A stretch of DNA of 64,000 nt from Pseudomonadota bacterium. Lineage in GTDB: Bacteria > Pseudomonadota > Gammaproteobacteria > Steroidobacterales > Steroidobacteraceae. Below, piece by piece: positions 18,430 through 26,157 of the stretch (its first letter is position 1; each line of letters opens with the position of its first letter). The notes beneath the pieces were generated by a model, which saw only the letters and a program-made list of their open reading frames with translations, was not told the origin of the DNA and did no database searches. The position numbers and the translations under genes were made by a program. Location of the stretch: NCBI GenBank assembly GCA_023417315.1, contig JAEZFW010000087.1, forward strand, positions 1 to 64,000, read 5' to 3'.

Positions 18430-20214
18430 ATGGATGCAGAGCTCGCGCGGCGCGTTGAACAACAACGCGTCGCGCTCCTGTTCGATAACTCTCTAGCCGT
18501 TTCGGGCTCTGCGATCTTGATGGCGGCACTCGTCGCCGTCATTGCCTGGCCCTACACCGGGGCGCTGAACATCGCTGCATGGTGTGCGGCTGTGATCGTC
18601 GTGCAGGCGGCGGTGCAGTGGCTCGCGTTCTCGTTCTCGCGAGCATCAGGGCAGCAAGTCTCGCCGCGCGATTGGGGCTGGCGGCTCGCCATCGTCGCCG
18701 CGATCTCAGGTCTCGCGTGGGGCGCCGCGGTATTCGTGCTCGTAGGAGCGGAACAGCCGCTCGCCCTCGCGTTGATCGCAGCGTGTCTCGCAGGCCGTGC
18801 CACGATCAGCGTGCTCACGCACGCACACTTTCCGCCTGCGTTATATGCGTTCGCGACCCCAATCTTCGGATTGTTGGCACTGCGGTACATCACGCTCGGC
18901 GGCGCGGCGAATGCGGCGCTCGGTGTCATGTGGATTGCCGTGCTCGGTTATGTGCTGCTGTTCGTCGACCGTCATGCGCGTGCGATCGTGAATCAGATTC
19001 GATTGCGCTACGAGAACGAGCGGCTCGTGCACGAGTTACAGCACCAGAATGCGCTCGCTGAAAACGCCCGCATCAAAGCGGAAGAAGCGAGCCGATCCAA
19101 GTCGCGGTTCTTCGCTGCGGCGAACCACGATCTGCGACAGCCGCTGCATTCCCTCGGATTGTTCGCAACGGCGCTGCGCAACGGCTCCGTCGATGAGTCA
19201 GGACGCAAGCTCATCGATCAGATCCTGCAATGCCTCGAGTCGCTCGAGCAGTTGTTCGACAACTTGCTCGATATCTCGAAGCTGGATGCCGGCCAAGTCG
19301 AAGTAAAGAGAGAAGTCGTCCCAGTGAACGCGCTCTTCGACCGGCTGCGAGGCGCATTCGCCGAATCGGCGCAAGACAAAGGCCTGAAGCTGCGGCTACG
19401 CCGCTCGAAAGCGATGCTTGCCACGGATGGGACGCTGCTATTCCGCGTGCTTTCGAATCTCGTCGCGAATGCGTTGCGCTACACGGACAACGGAGGCGTG
19501 CTCGTCGCGTGTCGACGGCGCGGACGCAACATGCGAATCGAGGTGTGGGACACCGGCATCGGCATCCCGCCGGAGCAGCACGAGCGCATCTTCGAGGAGT
19601 TCTTCCAACTCAACAATCCGTCACGCGATCGCTCGCGCGGGCTTGGTCTCGGGCTTGCGACAGTGAAGCGCATCGTTCAGTTGCTGGACTGCCCGCTGCA
19701 GCTGCGCTCGATCCCGGGCAAAGGCTCGCGCTTCGCGATCGAGGTGCCGATTGCCGATCCCGCAAAGATTCAAACGATCTCCGCGACGGTCGAGCAGAAA
19801 GTGCCGAACTTGATCGGCGGCAAGCTCATCGTCGTCATCGACGATGAGGAATCCGTGCGCCTCGGCATGCAGAGCTTACTCGAAAGCTGGGGCTGCAAAT
19901 GTATAGCGGCGATAGATGCAGCAGAAGCCTTGCAGCATGTCGACGGACGCACGCCTGACTTCATCATTGCGGACTTGCGTCTGCGCGGCGACGACACCGG
20001 GATCGAAGCAATCCGTACGCTGCGTGCCGCGCTCGGTGAATCGATACCGGCGGTATTGATCTCGGGGGACACGGCGACCGAGCAGTTGCGCAAGGTCAGC
20101 GCGGCTGGCCTCACGATGATGCACAAGCCCCTCAAGGCCGTGCGGCTGAGGGCGCTGCTCAATCACGAGTTCGCGAACCGTAGTGAGCTGCGGACGGCGG
20201 ACGCCGGACGGTGA
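18430..20214 (+). CDS. Hybrid histidine kinase with membrane sensor and C-terminal receiver
   Basis: A 594-residue kinase. Five to six membrane helices (about 25-180) form the sensor, with almost no periplasmic domain. A coiled linker leads to the phosphorylation helix SKSRFFAAANHDLRQPLH (H233). The ATPase domain has NLVANALRY, DTGIGIP and GLGLGLA. A receiver (about 464-580) has VVIDDEE, acceptor D515 and a conserved Lys (MMHKPLK). It is the likely partner of the upstream LuxR regulator, with the attached receiver tuning flux. The last residues (ELRTADAGR) are encoded by an iterated GCGGACG word mirrored 130 bases downstream, so the C-terminus probably grew into repeat DNA. Confidence 0.92.
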   Translation: MDAELARRVEQQRVALLFDNSLAVSGSAILMAALVAVIAWPYTGALNIAAWCAAVIVVQAAVQWLAFSFSRASGQQVSPRDWGWRLAIVAAISGLAWGAAVFVLVGAEQPLALALIAACLAGRATISVLTHAHFPPALYAFATPIFGLLALRYITLGGAANAALGVMWIAVLGYVLLFVDRHARAIVNQIRLRYENERLVHELQHQNALAENARIKAEEASRSKSRFFAAANHDLRQPLHSLGLFATALRNGSVDESGRKLIDQILQCLESLEQLFDNLLDISKLDAGQVEVKREVVPVNALFDRLRGAFAESAQDKGLKLRLRRSKAMLATDGTLLFRVLSNLVANALRYTDNGGVLVACRRRGRNMRIEVWDTGIGIPPEQHERIFEEFFQLNNPSRDRSRGLGLGLATVKRIVQLLDCPLQLRSIPGKGSRFAIEVPIADPAKIQTISATVEQKVPNLIGGKLIVVIDDEESVRLGMQSLLESWGCKCIAAIDAAEALQHVDGRTPDFIIADLRLRGDDTGIEAIRTLRAALGESIPAVLISGDTATEQLRKVSAAGLTMMHKPLKAVRLRALLNHEFANRSELRTADAGR

Positions 20215-20319
20215 TTCTCGCCTTGGCTCGTGCAGCCAATTAAGGCGAACGCGATGCTCACGTACTCTGAGCATTGCCTTACACTTCCGGGTTCCCAAGC
20301 AGCTGGCCCGAACTCCGTC

Positions 20320-21192
20320 ATGCCACGTTCGTCTCGCGATCCGTCTCCGTCCGCCATTCGCCATTCATCGCTCACCCGCCCATCCGGCGTGCGTCTACAG
20401 AAAGCCATGGCGGATGCCGGCGTCGGCGCACGCAGGGATTGCGAAGAGATGATCTTGGCGGGTCGCGTTCGTGTGAATGGGGAAGCGATTACGAGCCTGC
20501 CCTTCTTCGTCGATCCAGCGAAGGACGTCGTAGAACTGGACCACGAAGTTCTGAAACTGCAAGCCGAGAATGTGGGGCCCAAGGAAGAGAAACCTGCACG
20601 CACGTTCTCCTATCTGCTGATCAACAAGCCGAAGGGTGTGATCACCACCACGAGCGATCCGGCAGGTCGGCGTACGGTTCTCGATTTCGTGCCGCCGGCG
20701 CTGCGTCGAGAGCGCTTATTTCCGGTCGGGCGGCTGGATGCGGACTCCACGGGCCTATTGCTGATCACCAATGACGGCGACTTCGCCTATCAACTCACTC
20801 ATCCTAAGTTTGGCGTCACCAAAGAATATCTCGTCACATGCGCGGGACTCGCAAGTGGCGACCAGCTGCAAAAGCTCAAACGCGGTATGTATCTCGTCAC
20901 GCCGACAACGGAGGGCGCGCCGAGTGCGAAGCGCGCGCAGATGGAGTCGGTCCGCATCATCAAACGCTTCGTCGATCGCGCCCGGGGCGATCGCACGATC
21001 CTGCAAGTCACGTTGCGTGAAGGACAGAACCGCGAGATTCGGCGCATGCTTGCTCGCGTCGGTCTGAAGGTCCGCGAGCTGGAACGTGTGGCAATCGGCC
21101 CATTACGTGCCGGCGCGCTCAAACCGGGACAAGCCAAGCTGCTAGGCAAGAAAGACGTCGAGCGGCTGCGCGCAGCTACGCTCGCTCAGTGA
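20320..21192 (+). CDS. rluB: RsuA/RluB-family 23S rRNA pseudouridine synthase
   Basis: A 290-residue pseudouridine synthase. An S4 RNA-binding domain (VRLQKAMADAGVGARRDCEEMILAGRVRVNG, about 22-85) precedes the catalytic domain with the family motif GRLDADSTGLLLITNDG (catalytic Asp in GRLD), a LINKPKGVITTT strand and the REGQNREIRRM helix. By length and the 23S-type motif it is most likely RluB (U2605), but RluE/RluF/RsuA cannot be excluded by eye. ATG 20320 is the nearest start; its first 20 residues (PRSSRDPSPSAIRHSSLTRP) are encoded by repeat-like DNA and are probably not conserved. Confidence 0.87.
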   Translation: MPRSSRDPSPSAIRHSSLTRPSGVRLQKAMADAGVGARRDCEEMILAGRVRVNGEAITSLPFFVDPAKDVVELDHEVLKLQAENVGPKEEKPARTFSYLLINKPKGVITTTSDPAGRRTVLDFVPPALRRERLFPVGRLDADSTGLLLITNDGDFAYQLTHPKFGVTKEYLVTCAGLASGDQLQKLKRGMYLVTPTTEGAPSAKRAQMESVRIIKRFVDRARGDRTILQVTLREGQNREIRRMLARVGLKVRELERVAIGPLRAGALKPGQAKLLGKKDVERLRAATLAQ

Positions 21193-21194
21193 GG

Positions 21195-21320
21195 GAGCTG
21201 GGGTTTCGGGTTATCGGGTGCTGGGGACTGGCGAGAACGCTTGCGCGTGCCTCTGCTCTCGTTCAGACCCTTTTCGCATTCTTACCTTTGCGGGCTCTGC
21301 GTCTTTGCGAGAGTCTTTCT
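21195..21320. repeat. Half-elements of two iterated-word repeat families
   Basis: Directly after rluB, TTTCGGGTTATCGGGTGCTGG (21204 on) uses the same wording as the TCGGGTACTGG family. About 50 bases later, CCTTTGCGGGCTCTGCGTC and TTTGCGAGAGTC (21285-21315) match the right arm of the CTTTGCG/GCGAGAG family seen near 26.0, 57.2, 58.7 and 59.5 kb. Only partial mirror arms are visible, so these look like remnants. Confidence 0.5.
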
Positions 21321-21329
21321 TCTTACTGA

Positions 21330-22220
21330 CTAGCGCTTCGCGAGCGGCCGCACGAGCCCCTCTTGTGCGACCGACGCTACGAGCCTTCGTTCTCGATTCC
21401 AAATTTGCGCGCGTGTGAATCCGCGAGCCCCTCCTGCGAACGGGCTCACCGCATCGACGAGCACCCATTCATCGGCGCGAGCGGCACGATGAAACCACAT
21501 GGCATGATCCAGGCTCGCCATCATGACTTGCTCGCTTATGAGCGAAACCGTGTGCTTGAGGACTGTGATCGGCGTCAGAAAGTAGTCCGAGAGATAAGCG
21601 AGCGCAGAAGTCTGCGTCAGCGCGTCTTCCGGCAGCTTCGACCTCGACTTGATCCAGTACATCGCACGCGTGGTACTCGCCTTGCGCAGGAAGAAATCCT
21701 CCGGCGTGATGGGCTTCAGCTCGACGATCGATTTCTCCTGCATGGCAGCCGCGCTCTTGGGCATGCGGTCTGTGAAGCGCTCGGCCAGCTCGCTCAGGCT
21801 CATCAGTCGGTCAGGATCAGGGACATCCAGATCGAGGCCGACCTCGTGCTCGAAGCCGCTTTCCACTCTGTGAAACGAGCATTCCATATGGAAGATCGTC
21901 TTGGCGCGCTGGCGCGCGACGACACGGCGCGTCGAGAAGCTTCCGCCATCCCGCGTCAGCTCGACGTCGTAAATCACAGGGATATCGCTCGCGCCGGCCA
22001 ACAAGAAGTATCCGTGCAGTGAATGCGGAACTCGTTCGCCGTCCACCGTCAGAGCCGCCGCTTGCAATCCCTGACCCAAGATCTGACCGCCAAACAGCGA
22101 GCGATTGCTGTTGACCTGATTGACTCGGCTGCGAAAGAGGTTGGTATCGAGCTGCTCGAGCTCCAACACCTCGTGCAGATGCTGGGGCGGCGGCGGTGCG
22201 GAACTCGGAGGACTAGCCAT
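21330..22220 (-). CDS. tesB: Acyl-CoA thioesterase II
   Basis: A 296-residue double-hotdog thioesterase that hydrolyses medium- and long-chain acyl-CoA to free fatty acid and CoA in the cytoplasm. TesB landmarks are FGGQILGQGLQAA (about 38-50), HSLHGYFLLAG, FHMECSFHR, SLDHAMWFHR (catalytic Asp) and the C-terminal GFTRAQIWNRERRLVASVAQEGLVR. Length matches E. coli TesB (about 286). ATG 22220 begins a Pro-rich N-terminus (ASPPSSAPPPP); the longer frame to 22325 reads through a repeat and is rejected. Its upstream region carries the GTTGACGGT inverted repeat. Confidence 0.92.
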   Translation of the reverse strand: MASPPSSAPPPPQHLHEVLELEQLDTNLFRSRVNQVNSNRSLFGGQILGQGLQAAALTVDGERVPHSLHGYFLLAGASDIPVIYDVELTRDGGSFSTRRVVARQRAKTIFHMECSFHRVESGFEHEVGLDLDVPDPDRLMSLSELAERFTDRMPKSAAAMQEKSIVELKPITPEDFFLRKASTTRAMYWIKSRSKLPEDALTQTSALAYLSDYFLTPITVLKHTVSLISEQVMMASLDHAMWFHRAARADEWVLVDAVSPFAGGARGFTRAQIWNRERRLVASVAQEGLVRPLAKR

Positions 22221-22227
22221 AGTGAAT

Positions 22228-22356
22228 GTTGACCGTTGACGGTGGACAGTTGACGGCCAGAGAAGAACGCGCGGTGCGCTCTCGTGGGCAAGCCACAGTC
22301 CGCGGCTTCGTCTTCGCCAGGTCACACTGTCAACTGTCCACCGTCAACCGTCAACC
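22228..22356. repeat. Iterated GTTGACGGT inverted repeat upstream of tesB
   Basis: GTTGACGGTGGACAGTTGAC at 22235-22254 pairs perfectly over 20 bp with 22329-22348, 74 bases apart. Each arm is built from repeats of GTTGAC(G/C)G, with one extra word outside the perfect core on both sides. It lies in the shared 5' region of tesB (minus) and pspA (plus), not at a 3' end. Confidence 0.8.
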
Positions 22357-22500
22357 GTGCGGAGGTTCTGCCGGTCGCGCTCGGGCACTTACCGGTAGCC
22401 ACCCGCGCCTTACCTCGATTCCCTACTCCCGCCCCGCGATTTTCGCTACCCTCTCCCGCACTTATAACGTCCGACCAGCCGAGCACTTGCGGAGGGGAAC

Positions 22501-23259
22501 ATGTTCAGCCGACTTGGGAACCTGATCAAAGGATTTTTCTCGCTCTTTATCTCCGGGATGGAAAAGCGCAACCCTGAAGCGCTCCTGGAGCTCGAGCAAG
22601 AGAATCTCCGCAAGCAGATCGCAAACTACAACCAGGGTCTCGCGACGCACGCTGGCTTGTGCGAACGGATCATGGGCCAGGTGCGCAAGCTCGAAGCCGA
22701 ACAGAAAGACCTTCGCGCGAAAACGACCGCACACCTGCGGGCAGGCAACAAGTCCGCTGCGGGCCAGTATGCTTTGCGCCTGCAGACCATTGAATCGCAA
22801 CTTGCGGAGAACCGCACGCAGCTCGAGCAAGCCGAGGCGACTTACAAGAACCTCGTCAAAGCGCGCGACGTCGCCGTTCAAACCGCGAAGGCGAAGATCG
22901 AAAGCCTCAAAGGCGCGATCAACGACATGCGCATGAACCAGGCAATGGCGGAGATCCACGAAATGGCATCCGGCATGATCTCGAGCATTGGCGGCTCTGG
23001 CGATACCCTCAATCGCTTGCACGAGATGGTGGAAGAAGAGCGCACCCGCGCCGCCGGCCGCGCACGCGTCGCCAAGGATTCGGTGGACATGACAGGAATC
23101 GACGTGAAGGAAGCCGAGCTCACCGCGCTCGCCGACCAAGCGCTCGCCGATTTCGCTGCACGCGAGGGCATCTCACTGCCGCAAGACGCCGCCACCACCC
23201 CTTCCCCCACACCGGCGCGCACGATGGGCGCAAAGGAAAGCGAGAGCGGCGGCGGCTAA
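22501..23259 (+). CDS. pspA: PspA/IM30-family membrane-maintenance protein
   Basis: A 252-residue coiled-coil protein of the PspA/Vipp1 (ESCRT-III-like) family. The N-terminal amphipathic helix (MFSRLGNLIKGFFSLFISGM) would insert into the inner membrane; long helices follow (about 25-185, e.g. LEQENLRKQIANYNQGLATHAGLCERIMGQ). The tail is low in complexity and Ser/Gly-rich. GGAGGGG before the ATG is a strong ribosome site, and TATAAC near 22463 could be a -10 box. No pspF, pspB or pspC lies nearby; instead an AAA+ ATPase, a coiled-coil membrane protein and a periplasmic binding/OmpA protein follow, so this is a non-enteric PspA context. Confidence 0.87.
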   Translation: MFSRLGNLIKGFFSLFISGMEKRNPEALLELEQENLRKQIANYNQGLATHAGLCERIMGQVRKLEAEQKDLRAKTTAHLRAGNKSAAGQYALRLQTIESQLAENRTQLEQAEATYKNLVKARDVAVQTAKAKIESLKGAINDMRMNQAMAEIHEMASGMISSIGGSGDTLNRLHEMVEEERTRAAGRARVAKDSVDMTGIDVKEAELTALADQALADFAAREGISLPQDAATTPSPTPARTMGAKESESGGG

Positions 23260-23320
23260 CAGCAAGCACGCGCCCGGAGCGCACGCGCAGGCAGGAGGGA
23301 CAAACGAGTGCCGCGAGGGA

Positions 23321-23426
23321 TTTCCGCCACAAGTCGCTTTCGGGACGATCGAAAACAGGAAGTTTTCGTTTCGAGTCTCCAGGGACGGATTCACGACGGT
23401 CCCGAAAGCGACTTGTGGCGGGAATC
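23321..23426. repeat. Large composite inverted repeat (cruciform-like) after pspA
   Basis: Bases 23324-23346 pair perfectly over 23 bp with 23399-23421 (arm wording GCCACAAGTCGCTTTCGGGA), extending further with one mismatch. Inside is a second hairpin, CGAAAAC/GTTTTCG near 23350-23368, and the motif GAGTCTCCAGGGACGGATTC. It separates pspA from the AAA+ gene. It resembles a dispersed Xanthomonadales repeat I recall from memory; not verified. It could attenuate readthrough from pspA or be a non-autonomous mobile element. Confidence 0.85.
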
Positions 23427-23490
23427 TCTCGCCCGCGCGAGCACCGCCAAACGCCACCACTAAGCCCACACACACATCGAGCACGCGACA

Positions 23491-25146
23491 ATGCCCGCAC
23501 CACATGGCGCACCAGCATGGGCCAACGAGCTCGCCGCCGCTTACGAAAGCGGAGCGCACGGGCAGTTCATCTTCTATGGCAACGTCCACGATCGGATCGC
23601 GATCAACGGACGGCTCGTCAACCTTGCCGGCTACCTCGAGGATGACCTCCTGCGCAGCTTCCAGATCGTCCTGTCATACGATCTCGGCAACGGCCTTCGC
23701 ATCGAGCGCGGCGGCGATCTCGTCGAAAAATGGGGCGGCGCGAATCTCACGAACATGCCGCGCGAGCCGCTCGCAGCGATTCAATACATCAGCCGCTATC
23801 TGCGTTACTTCGGCAACTTGCGCGCGCTCGGGCGCGAAGTGAAAGAGCATCTTGCCGTGATCGTGCGCGGCATCGATCACATTATTCCGGCGGACGGGGC
23901 CGGATACGAGCATGGCAGCCTCACGAGTCTGTTACGCGAGTGGTCCTCGGAAGCACCGTTCGCAGACTTACCGTTCACGAGCATTCTCATCGCCGACAAC
24001 CTCAACGATGTCGAACCGATGATTGCTTACGACACCCACACTGCGCGCATCCGCGTGCCTTTGCCCGACGCGGGCGCACTCGAGAGCGCGCTCACGCAGC
24101 TCAAGGCGCGCCATGAAAAGGCGTTTGCGTCGGATGCGAACATCTCCAGCATCGCAGCAGCACTCGTGGGCGTAACGGTCTCCGCGCTCGAGAGCCTCGT
24201 GAAGATCCGGGCCCACGCCGGCCAGACACTCGGAACGAGCGATCTCACGCGAATCAAGAAAGAGCTGGTGGAACGTGATTCGTCCGGTTTGGTCGAGTTC
24301 ATCGAATCCAAGCGTACCCTCGATGACTATCACGGCCAGGACGCGCTCAAGCGCTGGCTACGCCAGGACATCACGCTTTGGCAGAACGGCGATCTCAAGG
24401 CATTGCCGATGGGCTATCTACTGTGCGGGCCGGTCGGGACAGGCAAGACATTCCTGGTCGAGTGTCTCGCAGGAGAGGCTGGCGTGCCCGTCGTGAAGCT
24501 CAAGAACTTCCGCGATCGCTGGGTCGGTTCGAGCGAAGGCAATCTCGAAAAGATCTTCCGGCTCGTACGCGCGCTCGGCCGCTGCATGGTGTTCATCGAC
24601 GAAGCCGATCAGACGCTGGGCAAGCGCGACGCCGGTAGCGGCGATAGCGGCTTGTCGGGACGACTGTACTCGATGATCGCGCAGGAGATGGCCGATACGA
24701 GCAATCGAGGGCGCGTGCTGTGGCTACTCGCCTCGTCGCGGCCGGATCTCATCGAGGTCGATCTCAAACGCCCAGGCCGTGTCGATGTGAAAGTGCCGCT
24801 GCTTCCGACGAGCACCTCGCACGAAAGCGCCATGCTCATCGCGGCGCTCGCGAAACGCTATGGCCTCGAGCTTCCGGCCGATGAGCTTGCCAAAATGGAG
24901 GCTCGCATGCCTACCCTGCTGACGCCCGGCGCTGCTGAAGCGTTGGTAGTGAAGGCTTATAGACGTTCTCGCACCGAGAACATGGGCGCCGTCAAAGCGC
25001 TCTCTGCGTGTCTCGAGGGTTATCAGAATCCCGTGCCTGCAGATGTGCTCGAGTTTCAGATGCGCATCGCGATTCGCGAGGCGACCGATCTGGCGTTCGT
25101 GCCTGCTGCGTTCCAGCACTACGCGGACCGGTCGACAGCAACATGA
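23491..25146 (+). CDS. AAA+ ATPase of the PspA gene set
   Basis: A 551-residue protein. The C-terminal half is a classic AAA+ module: Walker A GPVGTGKT (313-320), Walker B MVFIDEAD (366-373), sensor LLASSRPD and arginine-finger region DLKRPGR. The N-terminal 290 residues look like a degenerate second ATPase-like fold (FIFYGNVHDRI; LAVIVRGIDHII; SILIADNLND) with no P-loop, so one half probably regulates or binds partners. No membrane helix. Its stop overlaps the next start (ATGA). Genomes often pair PspA-like proteins with AAA+ ATPases, where a Vps4-like remodelling of PspA polymers is plausible; here that is inference. Confidence 0.85.
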   Translation: MPAPHGAPAWANELAAAYESGAHGQFIFYGNVHDRIAINGRLVNLAGYLEDDLLRSFQIVLSYDLGNGLRIERGGDLVEKWGGANLTNMPREPLAAIQYISRYLRYFGNLRALGREVKEHLAVIVRGIDHIIPADGAGYEHGSLTSLLREWSSEAPFADLPFTSILIADNLNDVEPMIAYDTHTARIRVPLPDAGALESALTQLKARHEKAFASDANISSIAAALVGVTVSALESLVKIRAHAGQTLGTSDLTRIKKELVERDSSGLVEFIESKRTLDDYHGQDALKRWLRQDITLWQNGDLKALPMGYLLCGPVGTGKTFLVECLAGEAGVPVVKLKNFRDRWVGSSEGNLEKIFRLVRALGRCMVFIDEADQTLGKRDAGSGDSGLSGRLYSMIAQEMADTSNRGRVLWLLASSRPDLIEVDLKRPGRVDVKVPLLPTSTSHESAMLIAALAKRYGLELPADELAKMEARMPTLLTPGAAEALVVKAYRRSRTENMGAVKALSACLEGYQNPVPADVLEFQMRIAIREATDLAFVPAAFQHYADRSTAT

Positions 25147-25994
25147 ATGCGAAGCGCTCTTACATCGCCGCTGCATTCAATGCGCGTCCGCTCGGAATGC
25201 CCATCCCGCCGAATTGGTTTGCCATCGCGACATTTGCCTTGTTGGGCGCATTGGTCAATCCGGCGCTGTGGCTGATCGGCGCAGGGCTGGAGGGCATGTA
25301 CCTGTGGGCGATGTCGCAGAACAAACGCTTCCGCGCCGTCGTCGATGCCGAGGGTCGCGAGGAGAACTGGGATTCGAGATACGAGTCGCTCCACGCACAT
25401 CTGGATGAGCACGGACGCGAAGCGCAGCGCTCGATCGAAGATCAAGCACGAGAGATCGTCGATCTACTTGCCCGTCGCAGCGCGACCGAGCTTCAGATCG
25501 GCGATGTGCGTCAATTGGCCTGGTTGCATCTGAAGTTGCTGGCTGCCCGAGCTTCCATTTTGCAGGTGCTCGCGGCCGCAGCGCGCGAGCGCAACAGTCT
25601 CGAGGAGCAAGAACGGCGCATCGACGCGCGACTTGCCGCAGGCGATGCAGACGCAGAGCTGCAACGAAGCCTCGAGCAACAACTTGCGGTTATCCGATCC
25701 CGCCGCGCTGCGCATGTGGATGCGGAGCGCCGCCGCGAGCTCGTCGACGCCGAGCTCGAACGATTGCGACAGCAAATCTCGCTCGTGCGCGAGCAAGCTC
25801 TATTGGCGACGGATGAGCACAGTGTGCGTTCCTCGCTCGATGCGCTCTCGGCGTCGCTCAACGAAGCGAACCGCTGGCTCAAAGATCAACGCGAGCTGTT
25901 CGCGGGCCTGGATGCGTTCACCGACGAAACGCCGCCACCGCAGCTGTTGCAACCGAAAACACAACCACGTCGTCGCGAGCGCGTGACGGAATGA
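25143..25994 (+). CDS. Membrane-anchored coiled-coil protein
   Basis: A 283-residue protein with a membrane region of one or two helices near the N-terminus (about 20-60, NWFAIATFALLGALVNPALWL) and a long cytoplasmic coiled coil rich in Glu, Arg, Ala and Leu (about 75-250), ending in a basic Pro-rich tail. Translationally coupled to the AAA+ gene. Family not recognised by name. By position and form it may link PspA/AAA+ assemblies to the inner membrane; that is inference. Confidence 0.75.
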   Translation: MNAKRSYIAAAFNARPLGMPIPPNWFAIATFALLGALVNPALWLIGAGLEGMYLWAMSQNKRFRAVVDAEGREENWDSRYESLHAHLDEHGREAQRSIEDQAREIVDLLARRSATELQIGDVRQLAWLHLKLLAARASILQVLAAAARERNSLEEQERRIDARLAAGDADAELQRSLEQQLAVIRSRRAAHVDAERRRELVDAELERLRQQISLVREQALLATDEHSVRSSLDALSASLNEANRWLKDQRELFAGLDAFTDETPPPQLLQPKTQPRRRERVTE

Positions 25995-26017
25995 AGGTCG
26001 CTCGAGCTCGCCGGAAG

Positions 26018-26117
26018 AACTCTCGCGAAGCTCGCAAAGTCGCGAAGGACAATCAATAGATGTCACATCGTTCTTGTATCGATCTTCTTTGCGATCTCCG
26101 CGTGCTTGGCGAGAGAT
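26018..26117. repeat. CTTTGCG/GCGAGAG-family inverted repeat
   Basis: ACTCTCGCGAAGCTCGCAAAG and GTCGCGAAGGA (26019-26049) are mirrored by TCTTTGCGATCTCCGCGTGC and TTGGCGAGAGATC (26085-26117). Arms are imperfect but follow the same word order as the elements at 57.2 kb and 59.5 kb. It lies between the coiled-coil gene and the solute-binding/OmpA gene. Confidence 0.65.
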
Positions 26118-26157
26118 CTTTTTCCCGATCATCGTCTGAACCAAATCGGAGCCTGAC

